Shown here: piece by piece, positions 32,766-45,190 of the stretch | Layout of the letters: the number at the start of each line of letters is the position of its first letter | Position numbering within the stretch: the stretch's first letter is position 1 | Source: Chrysopilus asiliformis | Lineage: Eukaryota > Arthropoda > Insecta > Diptera > Rhagionidae | Length of the DNA stretch: 64,000 bases | Assembly: GCA_964034945.1 (NCBI GenBank) | Contig: OZ035962.1 | Location: 111,326,234 to 111,390,233 of the forward strand | Reading direction: 5' to 3' | Notes under the pieces: model-generated | Told to the model about the DNA's origin: nothing | The model's database searches: none | Seen by the model: the letters and a program-made list of their open reading frames with translations, nothing else | Program-made: the position numbers and the translations under genes

Positions 32766-33357
32766 TTACTCCATCGTAATAGAAAATTTCATAAAATTTG
32801 GCTGTTCAGTTAATTATTAATTAATGAAAGATACCTTAAAAGATCTTTTTTGTTAGGGCACACGCTTACCCCATACAGACGGAATAGTTTTGTGCACAAA
32901 ATTTCGTCATTACAAAATTTAAAGCCGTTAACTCTAGAGAATCATAAAAACTTATATATATCCACTGTAGAGAATTTGCAGAAGTTTTGGGGTGGCTTCA
33001 TGTAACTAATTTTCAGTCGATCGAAAATAAGTTACATCGAAAATAAGTCGATGGAAATCTTTAGTCGACCAAAAATTATTACACTGACCTACACTTATTC
33101 TGGTGCACACAATATAAGAGTCTTTTCTGAGTGATTCTAGGTCGCTCTACTTTTTCAGAAATGAAGGGTGATTCATTAATTAGTTTAAATATTTATAATT
33201 TCGAAATCACCAATTTTTTAATTTTTCATATCTCAAAAAGGAGAGCTGATACAGCCAAACTTTTGCTAGATTCAGATTCAGCGAGTTTCATTTTATGAAC
33301 CACTCCTAAAAATTTGAATGACGTATTTTATGAACCACCCCTAAGTGCCGGCTGTAA

Positions 33358-33855
33358 TTATAAAACATAAAAGCTATAATTGCCAATCTGGCAATCATTG
33401 GAGACCCGTATGGTGATATTCGTATCAAAATCCGAACAGTTGTACCAAAATTCCACTTTGAGTCAAATTTTCCAATAAGATTTTTTAAAATTTGTTCCAA
33501 TCGGATTTTGATGTATGGAATTTTAATGTAGAATCATGTCCTAAATAACTTTTGTTCTTGCAGTTTTTTCATAAGATGCACCGTTTTTGAGATATTCGCA
33601 AAAAAACATTTTCGTTCGTATGGGGGGTACCCCCCCTAATGGTCTATTTTTGACCATTAATGAACTTAGCCTCGCATTTTACGAGAAACGGATCTGCGCA
33701 AAATTGCAAGTCTCTAGCTCAATCCGTGCGCCCGCAATCCGCGCCACAGACGGGCAGACGGACGGACGGACATGCTTAATTCAACTTTTTTTTATCATTC
33801 TAAATACACTGGTGTAAGTTAGTATACCCTTTGGTTTCACCATACGGGTATAAAA
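33358..33855 (+). repeat. Dispersed repeat with CACCATACGGGTA ends (copy 2)
   Basis: It matches 3437-4052 from AAAGCTATAATTGCCAATCT to TTTGGTTTCACCATACGGGT. The internal ACAGACGG tract is only about 25 bp here against roughly 90 bp in copy 1. Confidence 0.65.
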
Positions 33856-35454
33856 AATTATAAAAATATACTTTATGGGCCCCAACGGGAATTTAAGAAA
33901 GTGTTCGTTATAGCCGGTATGTCGTTTTAAACTGTTTCCGCTATATTTGTAAAATTTTCCTTTAATAGAAATATCGAGTATCTATTATTATCGTACAATC
34001 AATTTATTATTAATATCTATTTACATAACAGCTGTTTAATTGAAACTTTCTTTCTCTTAATGTTAATTGTTGTCCTCGCTAGTAAATAAAAATGCCTTTT
34101 TGTTCGTACAAATTAATCATTTGAAAATAAAATCAGTAAAAAATGCGTGCGAAACTCTCCCCCTGTGTTTAAAAATGAATTAAAAAAATAAAAGATAAAA
34201 AAAGCCCCAAAGCCTAATGTAAAAAAGTGGAAACAATTGCAAAATGGATTTAATTAATCAAATTAAAAAACAAACAAAAAAAAACATGAATATCGCATAG
34301 AGTAATGCAAAATTAATTATACGCGCATAATAAATAATAAGTGTCACTAAAAAACAAGAAAAAAAAAATGAGGAAAACAATAAATTTGTTAAGTAAAATT
34401 GAAAACAATATTTCATATAAAAAAAGAAACAAAAATATTAATAATAAAAAAATAAAGTATAACATTACGGTCAATTGATTTCTCGAGTTTTTTTGAAACG
34501 TTACGTTTGAACTGAAATAAACGCGAATTAAAGAAAAAATAAGGGGAGAAAATACAAAAATAAAAAACTTTAACAAAATTTGTTCACAAAAAAATGTATT
34601 TGAGATTTTATATTTTTATAGTCTCTTATTTGAGGTGATTTGTATATTGATGAAAATAAGGTTAATAGCGAATGAATTCATTTTTATTGTCATTATTATT
34701 ATTATCAGCAATTCTATTCAAAATGGATTTGTTGATTTTTTTTGTAACGACATTAAATTATGTTTTTTATATGATGCTCAAGCTTTATGGTAAAAAAAAA
34801 TACGTTTCTTAATTATTTCAGTGAATTCAAGTTTGTAGCGGTTTTGCGCAAAAAATATGGACATTTATTAATATTAATCAAAAATAAGAATAAGATTTAT
34901 GTTGAACAATAATTTTTTGTAACAAAGACAAAAAATAATTAAAAAAAAATATATTAGTGATTAAATAAATTCTAAATGGAGTTTTACTTTGTGATTTAAA
35001 CTTAAAACTATTAGTTTTTTTCAATTGAATAAAAAAAAAAGATTATAATTTTTCACAACTCATTGAGTTGTTTTCAAGAAAATCGAGAAAAACAAAAATG
35101 AAGTGAACAGTTTTGGTCAACATTACTCACTTTTGAAATCTCTAATCAGAAATAGCTTGGCTGATTTAGGGAAAATGTTAGTCAATGTTGTCTGCAGAAA
35201 GATGCCTATGAAATTTAAAAACTTCGTTAAAATGTGAACATCTCGTGACTTTCATGTCCTTATTGTTGTTATTGTCAATTTTGCAGAAAACGGCGTTAAA
35301 TAGCGAAAATTTGAAGCTATTTTTAAATCTTTTAATCAGTTTATAGATAAAAACACTATTAGATAAAAAAAAATGCAAATTTTAGCGAAAAAACCTAGTC
35401 TGGCAGTAATTGCTTTAAGAAATTTATCTCAGAAAACACTCGCCGACTGATTGT
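33856..35454. other. Very AT-rich spacer, nothing recognised
   Basis: 1.6 kb dominated by A and T runs. The open frames are low complexity (for example a hydrophobic F/L-rich one at 34313-34576 minus) and are composition artefacts. Confidence 0.45.
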
Positions 35455-36146
35455 GGGCACCAATCATGTATTCCGACGCGTCTCTGTCTTTCGACTTCGA
35501 CGCAGCTTTTAACTCTTGACTTCGCCATATCTGCAGCGTGATTCTGACTGTCATTCTAGGAAATTTAAAGCTGGGGTGCGTTCTTTTATTAACCGTGGTT
35601 AACCGCGGTAAAGAGAAATGCGTTCTTAAATGCCTACGGTTAACGCTAAGTAAACTTCACTGCCGTTCCTAAATGCCAAAGTTAAGCTGTCAAAGTTACT
35701 TTTCTCAACTCTGCTCGAGAGCTGAGTTGGAGAAAGTTAACTTTAATTGTAATTAAAGAACGCGATAAAGTTAACCGAGACGGTTACAACTGTCAATCGA
35801 CTGTCAATTCGTCTCGTAGTTTCGAATGAGTTTTGTGCAGAATAATGGAGGATTTTATTGTGGTCCTTGTAAATGAGAAATACGACATCAAGGAGAATTC
35901 TATTTTTTTTAATGTATTGTTGTGCACATCACTGCTGTCAAAGTTAACCAAATCGCGTTCTTTTAATCAGAGTTAACGTCGGTAAAATTTCAACTTTGGC
36001 AATCAGCTGTTCGAACTTTGACAAACCCAACCTTTACTTTACTCGGGAATAAAGGAACGCACCCCTGCTGATATGGCGAAGTCAAGAGTTAAAAGCTGCG
36101 TCGAAGTCGAAAGACAGAGACGCGTCGGAATACATGATTGGTGCCC
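35455..36146. mobile_element. Foldback MITE FB1, copy 3, interrupted by another MITE
   Basis: The ends match copies 1 and 2 (GGGCACCAATCATGTATTCC and its complement). About 35 bp of the centre next to the left arm is deleted relative to the other copies. The 491-bp element at 35574-36064 is inserted at the sequence AAAGCTGCTGATATGG. Confidence 0.82.
35574..36064. mobile_element. MITE with CTG target duplication nested in FB1 copy 3 (491 bp)
   Basis: Inverted ends GGGTGCGTTCTTTTATTAAC and GGGTGCGTTCCTTTATTCCC are flanked by CTG at 35571-35573 and 36065-36067. Deleting the element plus one CTG restores the uninterrupted FB1 sequence of the other copies, which proves both the boundaries and the 3-bp duplication. 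The interior has several GTTAACCG/AAAGTTAACT phrases in both orientations. PIF/Harbinger-like, non-coding. Confidence 0.88.
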
Positions 36147-36638
36147 GAATTTTTAGATTTTATATTTTTAGAAAAGAGGCCAGACCAAAAGGGAAAAATT
36201 TTGGTCACAAAAAATGTTTTTCCCCGGGGTTGTGCACCGAACCCGAACCTTAAAAATTATAATGCGTTAAACTTGTACCTGAACCCAAAATTTTCAGAGT
36301 TTAGAGCCTAAATTTTTTGTTGTTGACCAGAAATCACGTAAAAAGAAAACCCCTTAAAAGTTGTGTTAAGAACGGGGAGGAGTTCAGACATCTCTCTTGG
36401 CATTACTACCGGTTTCCACTAGTGGCCTGCCGCAATATAGTCCTGGTAGCGTGCGGATGTCCTTCAGTTTTGCTCAGATATGGTGTTTTAACACAAAAAA
36501 AAAATTTTTGGTTGCCTAAGAAAATTTAGAAGGGGTTTTAACTTTTAGGGACCCACACAATTTTGGAAATTTCGCTCTTGATCCCACAAAAGCGTGTACC
36601 CAAAACTGATGTGGTAGTGATAATTAATTTATCTCCCA
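36147..36638. other. Short spacer, nothing recognised
   Basis: Unassigned sequence between two transposons. The 70-residue open frame at 36317-36529 has no domain. Confidence 0.4.
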
Positions 36639-37108
36639 CTAGCTTGCATACCCGTCGTTGCCGGGTTAAGTTTTTCCAATTTTTTTTTGTTGGAGCGAAA
36701 CTTCAGGCCAATCTGCTCGGTAGTTTCCCCGCGAAAGGGTAACATAGAGGAAGAGCTAAGTTTCGAGATCACTTTACCCCCTCCCCTTACTCCCCCACCT
36801 CTCGGGCTACTTTTAAATGGGTCTATGTTGGGGCTGGACCCCCAACGAACATCTATGCCAAATTTCAGGCCAATCGGTTCAGTAGTTTCCCCTCGAAAGA
36901 GTAACATAGCGCAAAAACTATGTTTCGAAATCACTTTACCCCCTCCCCTTACTCACCCCACCCCTCGCGCTACTTCTCCGTATGCCTATGTTGGAACCAA
37001 AACTACCACAGACACTCATGCCAAATTTCAAGTCAATCGGTTCACCCGTTTTTGAGTGAAAAATGAACAGACAGACCAACTCATTTTTATTATATATTAG
37101 TATTATGA
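36639..37108 (-). mobile_element. Helitron-like non-autonomous element, 470 bp
   Basis: On the minus strand it starts TCATAATACTAATATATAAT at 37108 and ends ACCCGGCAACGACGGGTATG, then CAAG, CTAG|T at 36639. The 3' hairpin (ACCCG...CGGGT) sits 7-8 bp before CTAG. Two internal 162-bp units are present. The base before TC is C rather than A, the only deviation from the insertion rule. Confidence 0.75.
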
Positions 37109-37421
37109 GTTTCAAAAAGGTGCTGCTGTTTGGTTTAAGTGTTTTAACTACAAAATCTAATAGTTTTTCACATTTTTTTCTTTAAGATATAGAAATACGC
37201 TTAGTTTCGCATTGTTTTCTGAAATTTTATCCCCTTCTAGACATATAAAAAATTCAACAGTTGTTCATATCACAAACAAAACACAAATTTCTTTTTAGCA
37301 GTTCAAGGACTTTATTGTCACTATTAAAACAAAACAATTCAAAATATCAAAAAAAAATGTAATACAAAAAAATGCACAAATATCATATTTAAAAAAATTA
37401 ATCAATCTTGATTTAATGAAA

Positions 37422-38663
37422 TTACAATGTAGAAGTTTGTGGAGTTAGAAAATTCTCCGACATTGGAATTCGATCGTACGAGTAATTATCAAAACGATCG
37501 TTACAGATCTTCGATTTGGAGCAGCATCCGCCGAGACCAATCAAATATTTCCAGAAATTCTTCTTACCCGAGTTGGAGGCCTTTTTGAAGCGTTTCTTAC
37601 GTTTAATGGGAGCCCAAGCTCCACGATTATCTCCACCAAAACTAACACCCACCGCATTTGACTCTTCCAGATCGCAGCATCCACTGTTCCCACTGTCGCC
37701 ATTGTCGTCCACGGAAGTCATTGCTGATGCATTGATTTTGGAGAATTTATATGAATTCGAGTTGGTGCGACGACGTAGATTGCAATCCTCTTCGATGATA
37801 CTTTGATCCACCTCACTAGAGTTATCGTCTGATTCGGTTTCAAATTCCAATTCAACGTCCTGGAATCCACCAGCGTTGAGAGAAGCATCCGTTTGGGTGG
37901 CAATCGTCATTGATGCCCTTCGCGACTCCAGTGAACGCTTTGGTGTGTTGCGTAGTATCGCGTAACCATTTATTGGACGCTTAGTTTTCTCCTGTAGATG
38001 CGAAAGTTCAACTTGCATGGTGTCCGACTTACGTTTGAGCCTGGCAACCAGTGCCACTTTCTCCTGGAGATTCTGATGGAGGGTTTCATTGATCGATTGC
38101 AGTTCCATGATATATTGATCCTTTGCGTTCATTTTCTCAACCAAATCATCACCGCTGCTGCTGTTATTATTGTTGCTATCCCCACTTTGTGTGATTTTCT
38201 CGTCGAATTCCGTCTCTTCCGATAAATTTCCCAATGTCTCGGGCATCGATTGATGCCGAATGATTTTCTGGCGCTGATCCTGTGCTTTTAATTCGGCAAT
38301 ATACTGTTTTACCTTGCTTTTGACGTGCTGGTAGCGTTTCCGAGTGTACTCGGTGTGAAGATCTTGGCATGATTGGGATCGGGTCTTGATTTTCTCCTTC
38401 TTTTGGTGAAAGTCAATTCTGCCATTTTGTCGTCTTAAAATTGGACGCTTCTCGTAGTCCTCATGGACTCCAGAAGACGATGACTGCTGGCCAGCTGCGG
38501 ATGAAGTTGAATGCTCACCGTATGTCGAATTGCTGTTTAGAAATGTAGAAAACTTTATCTCCTCTGGATAAATGCTATCGATCAAATCATCTTCAGGAAA
38601 ACTCTCCTTGCTTAAATTCATCGCCAAACTAGTGCAGAACTGCAAATGCGTTTCACGAGGCAT
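37422..38663 (-). CDS. swa: Swallow-like coiled-coil protein with dynein light chain motif
   Basis: One open exon encodes 413 residues from the ATG at 38661-38663. A second ATG at 38619-38621 (MNLSKESFPEDD) aligns better with the start of Drosophila Swallow. Similarity to Swallow, from memory, covers the N-terminal ESFPEDDL block, the block DLHTEYTRKRYQHVKSKVKQ (about 102-121) and HQSMPETL (137-144). A central coiled coil at about 174-228 follows, then TIATQTDA (253-260), the TQT-type site by which Swallow binds dynein light chain LC8. The C-terminus is basic (IKRKKRFKK). In flies Swallow anchors bicoid mRNA and acts in early embryos. A likely 5' UTR acceptor (GTTTCCAG) lies just upstream. 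It is followed in the same direction by nothing, and TSEN34 ends 183 bp upstream. The gene itself is certain; the family call is moderate. Confidence 0.68.
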   Translation of the reverse strand: MPRETHLQFCTSLAMNLSKESFPEDDLIDSIYPEEIKFSTFLNSNSTYGEHSTSSAAGQQSSSSGVHEDYEKRPILRRQNGRIDFHQKKEKIKTRSQSCQDLHTEYTRKRYQHVKSKVKQYIAELKAQDQRQKIIRHQSMPETLGNLSEETEFDEKITQSGDSNNNNSSSGDDLVEKMNAKDQYIMELQSINETLHQNLQEKVALVARLKRKSDTMQVELSHLQEKTKRPINGYAILRNTPKRSLESRRASMTIATQTDASLNAGGFQDVELEFETESDDNSSEVDQSIIEEDCNLRRRTNSNSYKFSKINASAMTSVDDNGDSGNSGCCDLEESNAVGVSFGGDNRGAWAPIKRKKRFKKASNSGKKNFWKYLIGLGGCCSKSKICNDRFDNYSYDRIPMSENFLTPQTSTL

Positions 38664-38846
38664 TTTTTCCGAGAGATTTTGCAAAATGCGAAACTGGAAA
38701 CAATTGATCGAATGCAATAGTAACGGTGATAAAATTCTTTTGTTGATATTTCGGTCACTTTGAACATTTCATAGGGTGATTTACAAGTGATTGGAACTTT
38801 CTTAAAATTATTTTTTGTTAAAATTTTATTGAATGTTAATCAAACT

Positions 38847-39949
38847 TTACAATTCTTGGTAATTTTTCTTCCTGTAATTGTCCTTACAACCCATCCATTG
38901 CACCGTTTGATAGGAAATCTCTCCAACGGCATTTTGGTAGGCGAAAACTAAATTTTTATTCACAATAACCGAGAGTCGTCCTTTGGCTACGAGATCGGTA
39001 GGTCTAATGGAAGCATCTTTTAAGACAACAATGATGTGGGAGGCGTGAAACATTACGGGATCTCCAGGATACACAATGAAATCCCCACCAAATGGCTCGC
39101 CTGATGTTATAAATTTCTCTTTTTCCCATAAATCTCTGAAAACCTTGTACTCCAAGGACTCATCCTTTGGATATTCAACTATTTCGACTTCTAAAAATTT
39201 CCTATTTTTTTCACATATTTTTTTTATCAAAAACATTAATTTACCGTGAGAGAAGGGACATTCGTAAGGTACATCAATGAGTAAATTGTCTGGGCTGAAG
39301 ACATACGAATCGGCGATTTCTTTTAAAACGCTTTCCGGTGTTACGTTTATTTCTGTGAGACAACAATTATTTTTTTGGTAAGAAAATTAAACAAATTTGA
39401 CCATCACAAACTCACCAGTTTCTGGAACTCCAGATTTGATCAATTTTTTCCTTTTTCCCTGTAGAATCTTATCGATACACTTTTTTGATTCCTCAATTTT
39501 ATTCGTTTTCAAAATTTCCATCTGTTCTTCCGCTCGTTTTTCAATGAATTCATTAATTTTCTCCAGTGACTCTTGATTTGGGGCTTCATTCAAGGAAGTC
39601 TTTCTCAAAAGTACTGCCAAATTCTTTTCAAGCAGAAGTTGTATCTCAAATTTTGTTAGTTCAATTGGTAGACCTGAAATTTTCAAATACTCTATTAGTT
39701 TTTTTAACCGGTAACAGACAAATGGCGAGTCTTACCGTTAATATTTGGATTCCAGCCATGAGATTGACTCGCCCCAACTGGAGAACCTGTAATTCGGTAT
39801 TTTTTCCTGATTGTCATGTAATCTGAAATGTGATTTTCGCTAGTATTATTGCTAAAGAAGTTTTTACTCTTACCGTCAATGTTGAAAACAAATCCTGTTC
39901 CATTTAAATACGTTAATTTTATTTTTTCTGCTCCAGAAAATTCGTCCAT
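38847..39949 (-). CDS. TSEN34: tRNA-splicing endonuclease subunit Sen34
   Basis: Five exons (39874-39949, 39736-39822, 39416-39673, 39245-39352, 38847-39190), all GT-AG and all with phase-1 junctions, give 290 residues. Sen34 is one of the two catalytic subunits of the nuclear endonuclease that removes introns from pre-tRNAs; it cuts the 3' splice site. The C-terminal nuclease domain is clear: YKVFRDLWEKEKFITSGEPF, GGDFIVYPGDPVMFHA, then GRLSVIVNKNLVFAY. The catalytic triad is Y217, H225 and K255. The middle (about 85-140) is a lysine/glutamate-rich helical linker. The N-terminal domain is poorly conserved, as is usual. It shares strand and close spacing with UTP14 upstream and the Swallow-like gene downstream. 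Confidence 0.92.
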
Positions 39950-40517
39950 AACAAATTTTAGTTTGGTGTTGCCTGATGTGAAAAAAAATTATGACACCCG
40001 GTAAATTTGTGGGGTTATGTTCGTTTTGTTCTAAAACTGTGTATTTTTTTTAGATCAATAATGGCGGAAAAATATTTCAAATTTAATAAAATTAAGTATA
40101 TAAATAATTAAATATTCAAATAGAATTGTGAAGGTATAAAAAATTCTGCAACATTTTATTTAATCCAAACTGAATTCCTTTTGGAGATTTCTGCAGTAAC
40201 GTTTTGAAAGTTTTTAATTTTTATCGTATTTTCTTATTTTAAAAACCATTTTGATGTCAAGAATTTTTTACAAAGCTTTTTTATTACGGAAATTAATTTC
40301 GAAATTTTTTTTGAGATATTTTTTCAAAACTCTAATACGTCGATCCCTCTCTCCGTCTAAAAGCGTGACATATTTTATGGACCGGCCCAAACAGCCAAAA
40401 TTCTCGCTAAGGCAAAATCATTTACCAGAAAAAAATAAATAAAAAATATTGATTCGGTTTTTTTAATATCTAAATTATTAAAACATACAAAAATTGTATA
40501 ATTTCAACAATTTATTA
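39950..40517. other. Spacer between UTP14 3' end and TSEN34
   Basis: It contains the TSEN34 promoter and the UTP14 3' UTR. It is AT-rich, with no repeat or extra gene seen. Confidence 0.45.
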
Positions 40518-42872
40518 TTATTTCTTGTTCTTTTTACTCTCCTGCTGCATCTCCTTAACCCGCCTATCGACCACATTTCTCGCTTGTGGTGGCTTTTTCA
40601 GCAGAGCCTCCTCATCCATTGGCTCAATCACTTGTCCCATTTTACAGACGACCGCCGGCCTGGTCAGAACTCTAAACGCCGTTTCCGGAACGAATGTCCG
40701 TCCGATTGGGGCTCGTATGCTGGCCTCGTAGTCCTTAACGCTGGTAAACGGGAACGGTAGATCGGACACGAGATGATCCTTCAGGTGTTCCGTGGTATCC
40801 TCCTTGATATAAACATTTCCCTTGTTATCATCTCGTCTCGGCGCATCCTTGGGAAATTTTAGCACTAGACGTTTTGTCTTTCGTTGATTCGAAATTCCAC
40901 TTCCACCCCAGGATCCCCACCCCGGCAACGTTAAATCCACCTCCTCGTCGCCTCCTTTTTTCCGTTCATCGTCCCGATCCTTTTCAAAGTCCGCCACGAT
41001 GTCGTCATCTTCGAAGGCCTCCGCGATTGTCAGTTGTTTGCTCTGCTCTCCATTCGCTTCGTCATCGCCACCATCGAAGAAATCCCCGGAATTCACCATG
41101 TCTGGAAGAGTTGTGTTCAATCGCTTCGGTTTTATGTCCGCAAATTTCGTTGGATCGATTTCATTGCGTTTTTGTTTCTCCGCAATCATTTCTTGGGTGA
41201 GGCGGGGGACGGATTTTGTTTCTTCTGCAAATGGCACATTAGCTGGGGTCTCCATCAGCTCTTCATCGAATTCCGGACGTTTTGCTTGCTTTTTGAAGCT
41301 CAGATCGGCCATGTTGTCCCGGCGAGTGGAAGGTTTTCCCTTGTGATCTTCAGTTTTCCGCTTGTCCAGTTGATTTCGAATCGATTTCAGTTTCCTTGCG
41401 ACTTTTTCCTGAAGAACGTCCTCCGCTTGATCGAAAATATCGTCTATGTCTTCTGGTTCTTGGATGGTGACAGTTTCTGATTCGATGATATCTTCTACCA
41501 GCCAACCAGACTCTATCGACGTATTTGACTTTCGTTTCTTGCTTTTCTTACGCTGTGCCAGTTCTGATTTTTGCGACTTCTTCTTGGTTTTCTCCAAGTC
41601 TACCTCTTCTTCACTTTCGCCTGCAGATTGCTTCCCATTTTGAAATTCTTTTAATGCTTTTTCATTTTCGTTCCTCTCAATCCAGTATTTCCTGTAACTA
41701 CTCATCACGACATCATTCTCTGTCGATTCCCCGCCAGATTTTTTCTTTTTTACCCAAGGATTGAAGGGATCGTAATCATCATTGATTTCCAAATCACTTC
41801 CCGCAGCCTCGGCATCACTTTCTTCATCCTCCTCGTCTTTTTGCTTCTGTGTAAGTTCCCTACTCAACGCTAGCTGGTCTGCCAAATCCTTTCTTACATC
41901 CTTGTCGTATTTCGCCCGCACCTGCAGATTTTTAGCCCACGTTCCAGTATTTTTATGCCTCAAATTCGCTCTCTCGGTCACACGACTCATTTCTATCTTC
42001 TCCAGCTTCTCTAGTGCAGCCTCGGGATTTGTTTTCTGCAGCAATTCGAATTCCTTCATCTCCTCCTTGAGCTTCTCACGCTTAAGGAACTTGTGATATT
42101 TTTTCGATTTGATTTTATTTTGCAATCGAGCCTTTGCGGATTTCTGCTGTTGCTTCATTCGTAGATAGGCTAACTCTTTGCGGCGTGATACCAACTCATC
42201 TCTGGTTAGCTTCTGCTTCAATTTGTGCTCATCTTCAGTTTCCTCAGTTGGTTTTTCGTTACGTAGCTCCCGTAATTTGATCTCAATCGCTTCCATCTCG
42301 ATCATTAAATCGCTTTTTATCGAATTACCCGCTGGTTTCGCCTTTTTTGTGTCCATCTCCATGTGAATCTCTTCGTATCGCAGTGGAAAAACCTGAAAAT
42401 TAATTCGTTATAAAATAGACATTATTGTCTCAAAACAACTTTTTCAAACCTGATGATCTGTTGATCGATTCCTTGTCACAACAGCATCCCATCGAGAGAG
42501 CTTCTTTTTAGTGTTCTCATATCCAACAGTTCTTCGAATTCTGTCCTCCACATTCTTCTCCAGTGGCTTCTTGAGGATTTTCTTGCTTTGCTGGGCATTT
42601 CGCAGTTTCTTTCCGGCTTCCAGATGTTTGCTAGTTTTTTTCAGGACCTTCACTAGATCAGCAACAGACACACCTCCTGCTGAACTAGGCTTGCCATCAC
42701 CTGCACGCTTGACCAAATGAAATTCATCCTGTGCTAGCGCCGGCTCATTTCTCGTTGCCTTCTTAATGTGTTGAGTTTTGCCCAATCGGCTGACGCCCTG
42801 AAGTAGTTTTTTGTGCGCCTGTGGTTCGTATTCCTCGTCCGATTGAGCCACGTCGTTTTCATTGTCGGACAT
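40518..42872 (-). CDS. UTP14: U3 snoRNA-associated protein UTP14 (SSU processome)
   Basis: Exon 1 (42450-42872, 141 codons) and exon 2 (40518-42392) are joined across a 57-bp intron (GTTTGA...TTTCAG) and give 765 residues. UTP14 is a nucleolar component of the small-subunit processome; it activates the helicase Dhr1 to displace U3 snoRNA during 18S rRNA maturation. Diagnostic segments are the junction VFPLRYEEI, the lysine-rich helix with KIKSKKYHKFLKREK, NDDYDPFNPWVKKK, the LTLPGWGSWGGSGI block and the C-terminal KRLVLKFPKDAPRRDDNKGN with DLPFPFTSVKDYEASIRAPI. The middle is acidic and low complexity, as in other family members. The protein is full length compared with animal orthologues. Confidence 0.95.
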
Positions 42873-43693
42873 TGCTAAAAAACTTCAAAAATCAACTCAA
42901 TATGAAGAAAATAACAGAATCTACACGAGTTTTAAATTTTTTTGACAGCTTCACACGTGTTAGCGGCATTACCAGATTGATTCATTCGAGGGATGTACTA
43001 AATTACCCAATGAAACTTATGCTATGAATAACAAAGGGTAGCTTTACTACCAGAATTTTTTAATTTAATGAAGAAAGTGTAATAATAATAATACTTATCC
43101 CTATTTTAGTTGGCTGATATGTTTTGTAATGAAAAAATATACTAGGGAAGCTAATTTCTTTTTTTCAACCACAAAAACAATTACTCGTTTTATGGAATAT
43201 TGGCTGATTCGAATTAGGTCCTCAATTTCAAACGGGCTTTGCACCGAACGCTTTACCTCCCTTGCAGCATTCACAATTCATCAAATTCCATTTTGTCAAA
43301 ATTTTACTCGAAATTAAATGTTCCGAATAATAAAAATGTTGGTAAAGTAATTGGAAAATACACAACGCCATCTAGTGTAGTATAGCAGCGAACAATCGTG
43401 GTTCTTGTTCTGGTGGGTGGCGGCGCTACTGTCTGAGTACAGACGTCTGTAAGATTTTAAAGGATTTTAGCTAATTTTTAAGTGGAAATTTTTGAATTTC
43501 ACCGTTGCCTTTTTTTGTAGACATAAAACTCAAAGCAGCACAAAACAAAAAGATGTTAAGGCAAATATAAATTTATTATCTAAATATAATACAAAATATC
43601 GCATTAGTAAAATTTCTATTGTTTTCAGTTAGTTGTGAGTTGATTAATAGACGTTAGGTGATTTTGAATTTTCCCCAATCAGAGAATTTGTCC
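42873..43693. other. UTP14 promoter region and spacer
   Basis: Unassigned sequence with the UTP14 upstream region and the 3' UTR of the PRA1 gene. I see no transposon ends. Short open frames are discounted. Confidence 0.45.
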
Positions 43694-45190
43694 TCAAACC
43701 GTTTCGACTAGGAAGCCTTCCGTGTCTTCCGTTACTATCACATCGATATTGTAGAACACTGCGTGTATCGAAATCACGAAAAACGATGCACCTGAAAATT
43801 TCATTTAAATTTAATTTCTTAAAAAAAAAAAACAAAATGAAGCGAGTAAATAAAATCTAGCAATTTCACATGAGTTTCGTATTGAAACCTGATAAATTCC
43901 TAAGAAAAATATTTCATTCATACCTAAAACCCAAAACATAACGGCGCCCGCTCCCGCTATATAAAGAATCGGTGCGGCGGCGCAGTTTACCAAAATGCAC
44001 TGCTGATAAGTGTTAAGCCGGCGTCCGAAAACCGTTAGCGGGGATTGGGCTTGTCGGATTTTGTGGCAAGCGTAAAAGACTCCAGCGAGGACGAGCAGAA
44101 TAAGCGGGGAAGTTACTCTGCAAATTATTTGGATTAAAAAAAAAATTAAATACTATTCAATAAATCACTAGGCGTAAAACTTACAGGCAGTACAACCAAA
44201 GAACCAGAAAGACACACAGATAATTGCTTTGGAAGTAGGCAAGATTTCGTACTACACGACTTGAAAGCCTCTGCACATTCGGTACGGTTTTGAAATTTTG
44301 CGTGTTGAGGAATTCCGTCCATGGTCGAAGATTTTGTCGCAATTGTCGAAATAATTCCGGGAAGCTGGGAATTTTCGTTGAGAGATTCGTCAAACTGAAA
44401 GGAGAAAAGGCAAATTGAAATAAAATTTGAAAATCTTTTTTTTTGTAGTTATGGCGGAAGTTGTTAATTAAAAAAAAAAAATACGCTAAAATGAAAAGGT
44501 GTGTCTGTAATTCTTTTTCGTGAAAATAGTAGAACCGATTGATTGAAATTTTACGTAAATCGCATGCAAGTAACAAAAAATGTCGTAAAGTGGACGCCGC
44601 GTCTTTTATCTTCATTAATTCTTTGAATTTGTGGTCGCGGCGACAACTTTGTGACCTTTTCTCTAATAACAAAACTCTTCCATTGAAAAAATGATTATTT
44701 TCGTTCTTTTTTATTTATCGTAACTTTCATAATTAATTCCCCTTACTGTTTAAGCAAATTCTAGATAAGAAGAAATATCAGAATTGTTGCTTTTATCAGT
44801 TGTGTATTTTTTTTTACAAAATGTAAATACGTCCTCAGTTTTTTTCCATAATTCTAGTTTGCTTGCAATATTTTTTGCGATTTACGAGTGCTCCTAATAG
44901 ATTTTAAGGAATATTTTAATATTTTCTTTATATACTACGCAGTGTAATGTAAATTAATTAAAAATACCTAAATGAAAATGTAATGAAACAAAAATATTTC
45001 AATGATTAGTCACCAGGGGGGAGGGGGATGCTAAAATTATTTAGAGAGTATTTCAATGACGAATTTTGGCTTTTTTATAAAAACTTTACAGGGCTTACTT
45101 GGAAAATGAGAAAGATCCTTTCAGATTATCCCCTTTCGGAGGCTCCATGTCGCCACTAACTTCGTTTACTTCGATTTTCACTTGGTCCAT
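43694..45190 (-). CDS. Rabac1: Prenylated Rab acceptor 1 (PRA1/Rabac1 family)
   Basis: Four exons (45099-45190, 44185-44394, 43924-44117, 43694-43791) with consensus splice sites, in frame, encode 197 residues. PRA1 proteins are small integral membrane proteins of the Golgi and late endosomes that bind prenylated Rab GTPases and help release them from GDI. The family core is plain: LRPWTEFLNTQNF, RLSSRVVRNLAYFQSNYL followed by the first hydrophobic hairpin (VFLVLWLYCLVTSPLILLVL), then the second (AGAGAVMFWVLGASFFVIS). The N-terminal 35 residues are variable and acidic, as is usual. It is divergent from VPS26C with 515 bp between start codons. Confidence 0.92.

Noticed and set aside
34313..34576. 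87-residue hydrophobic minus-strand open frame
   Set aside because: It is a Phe/Leu/Ile-rich translation of an A/T-rich tract, typical of a false frame.
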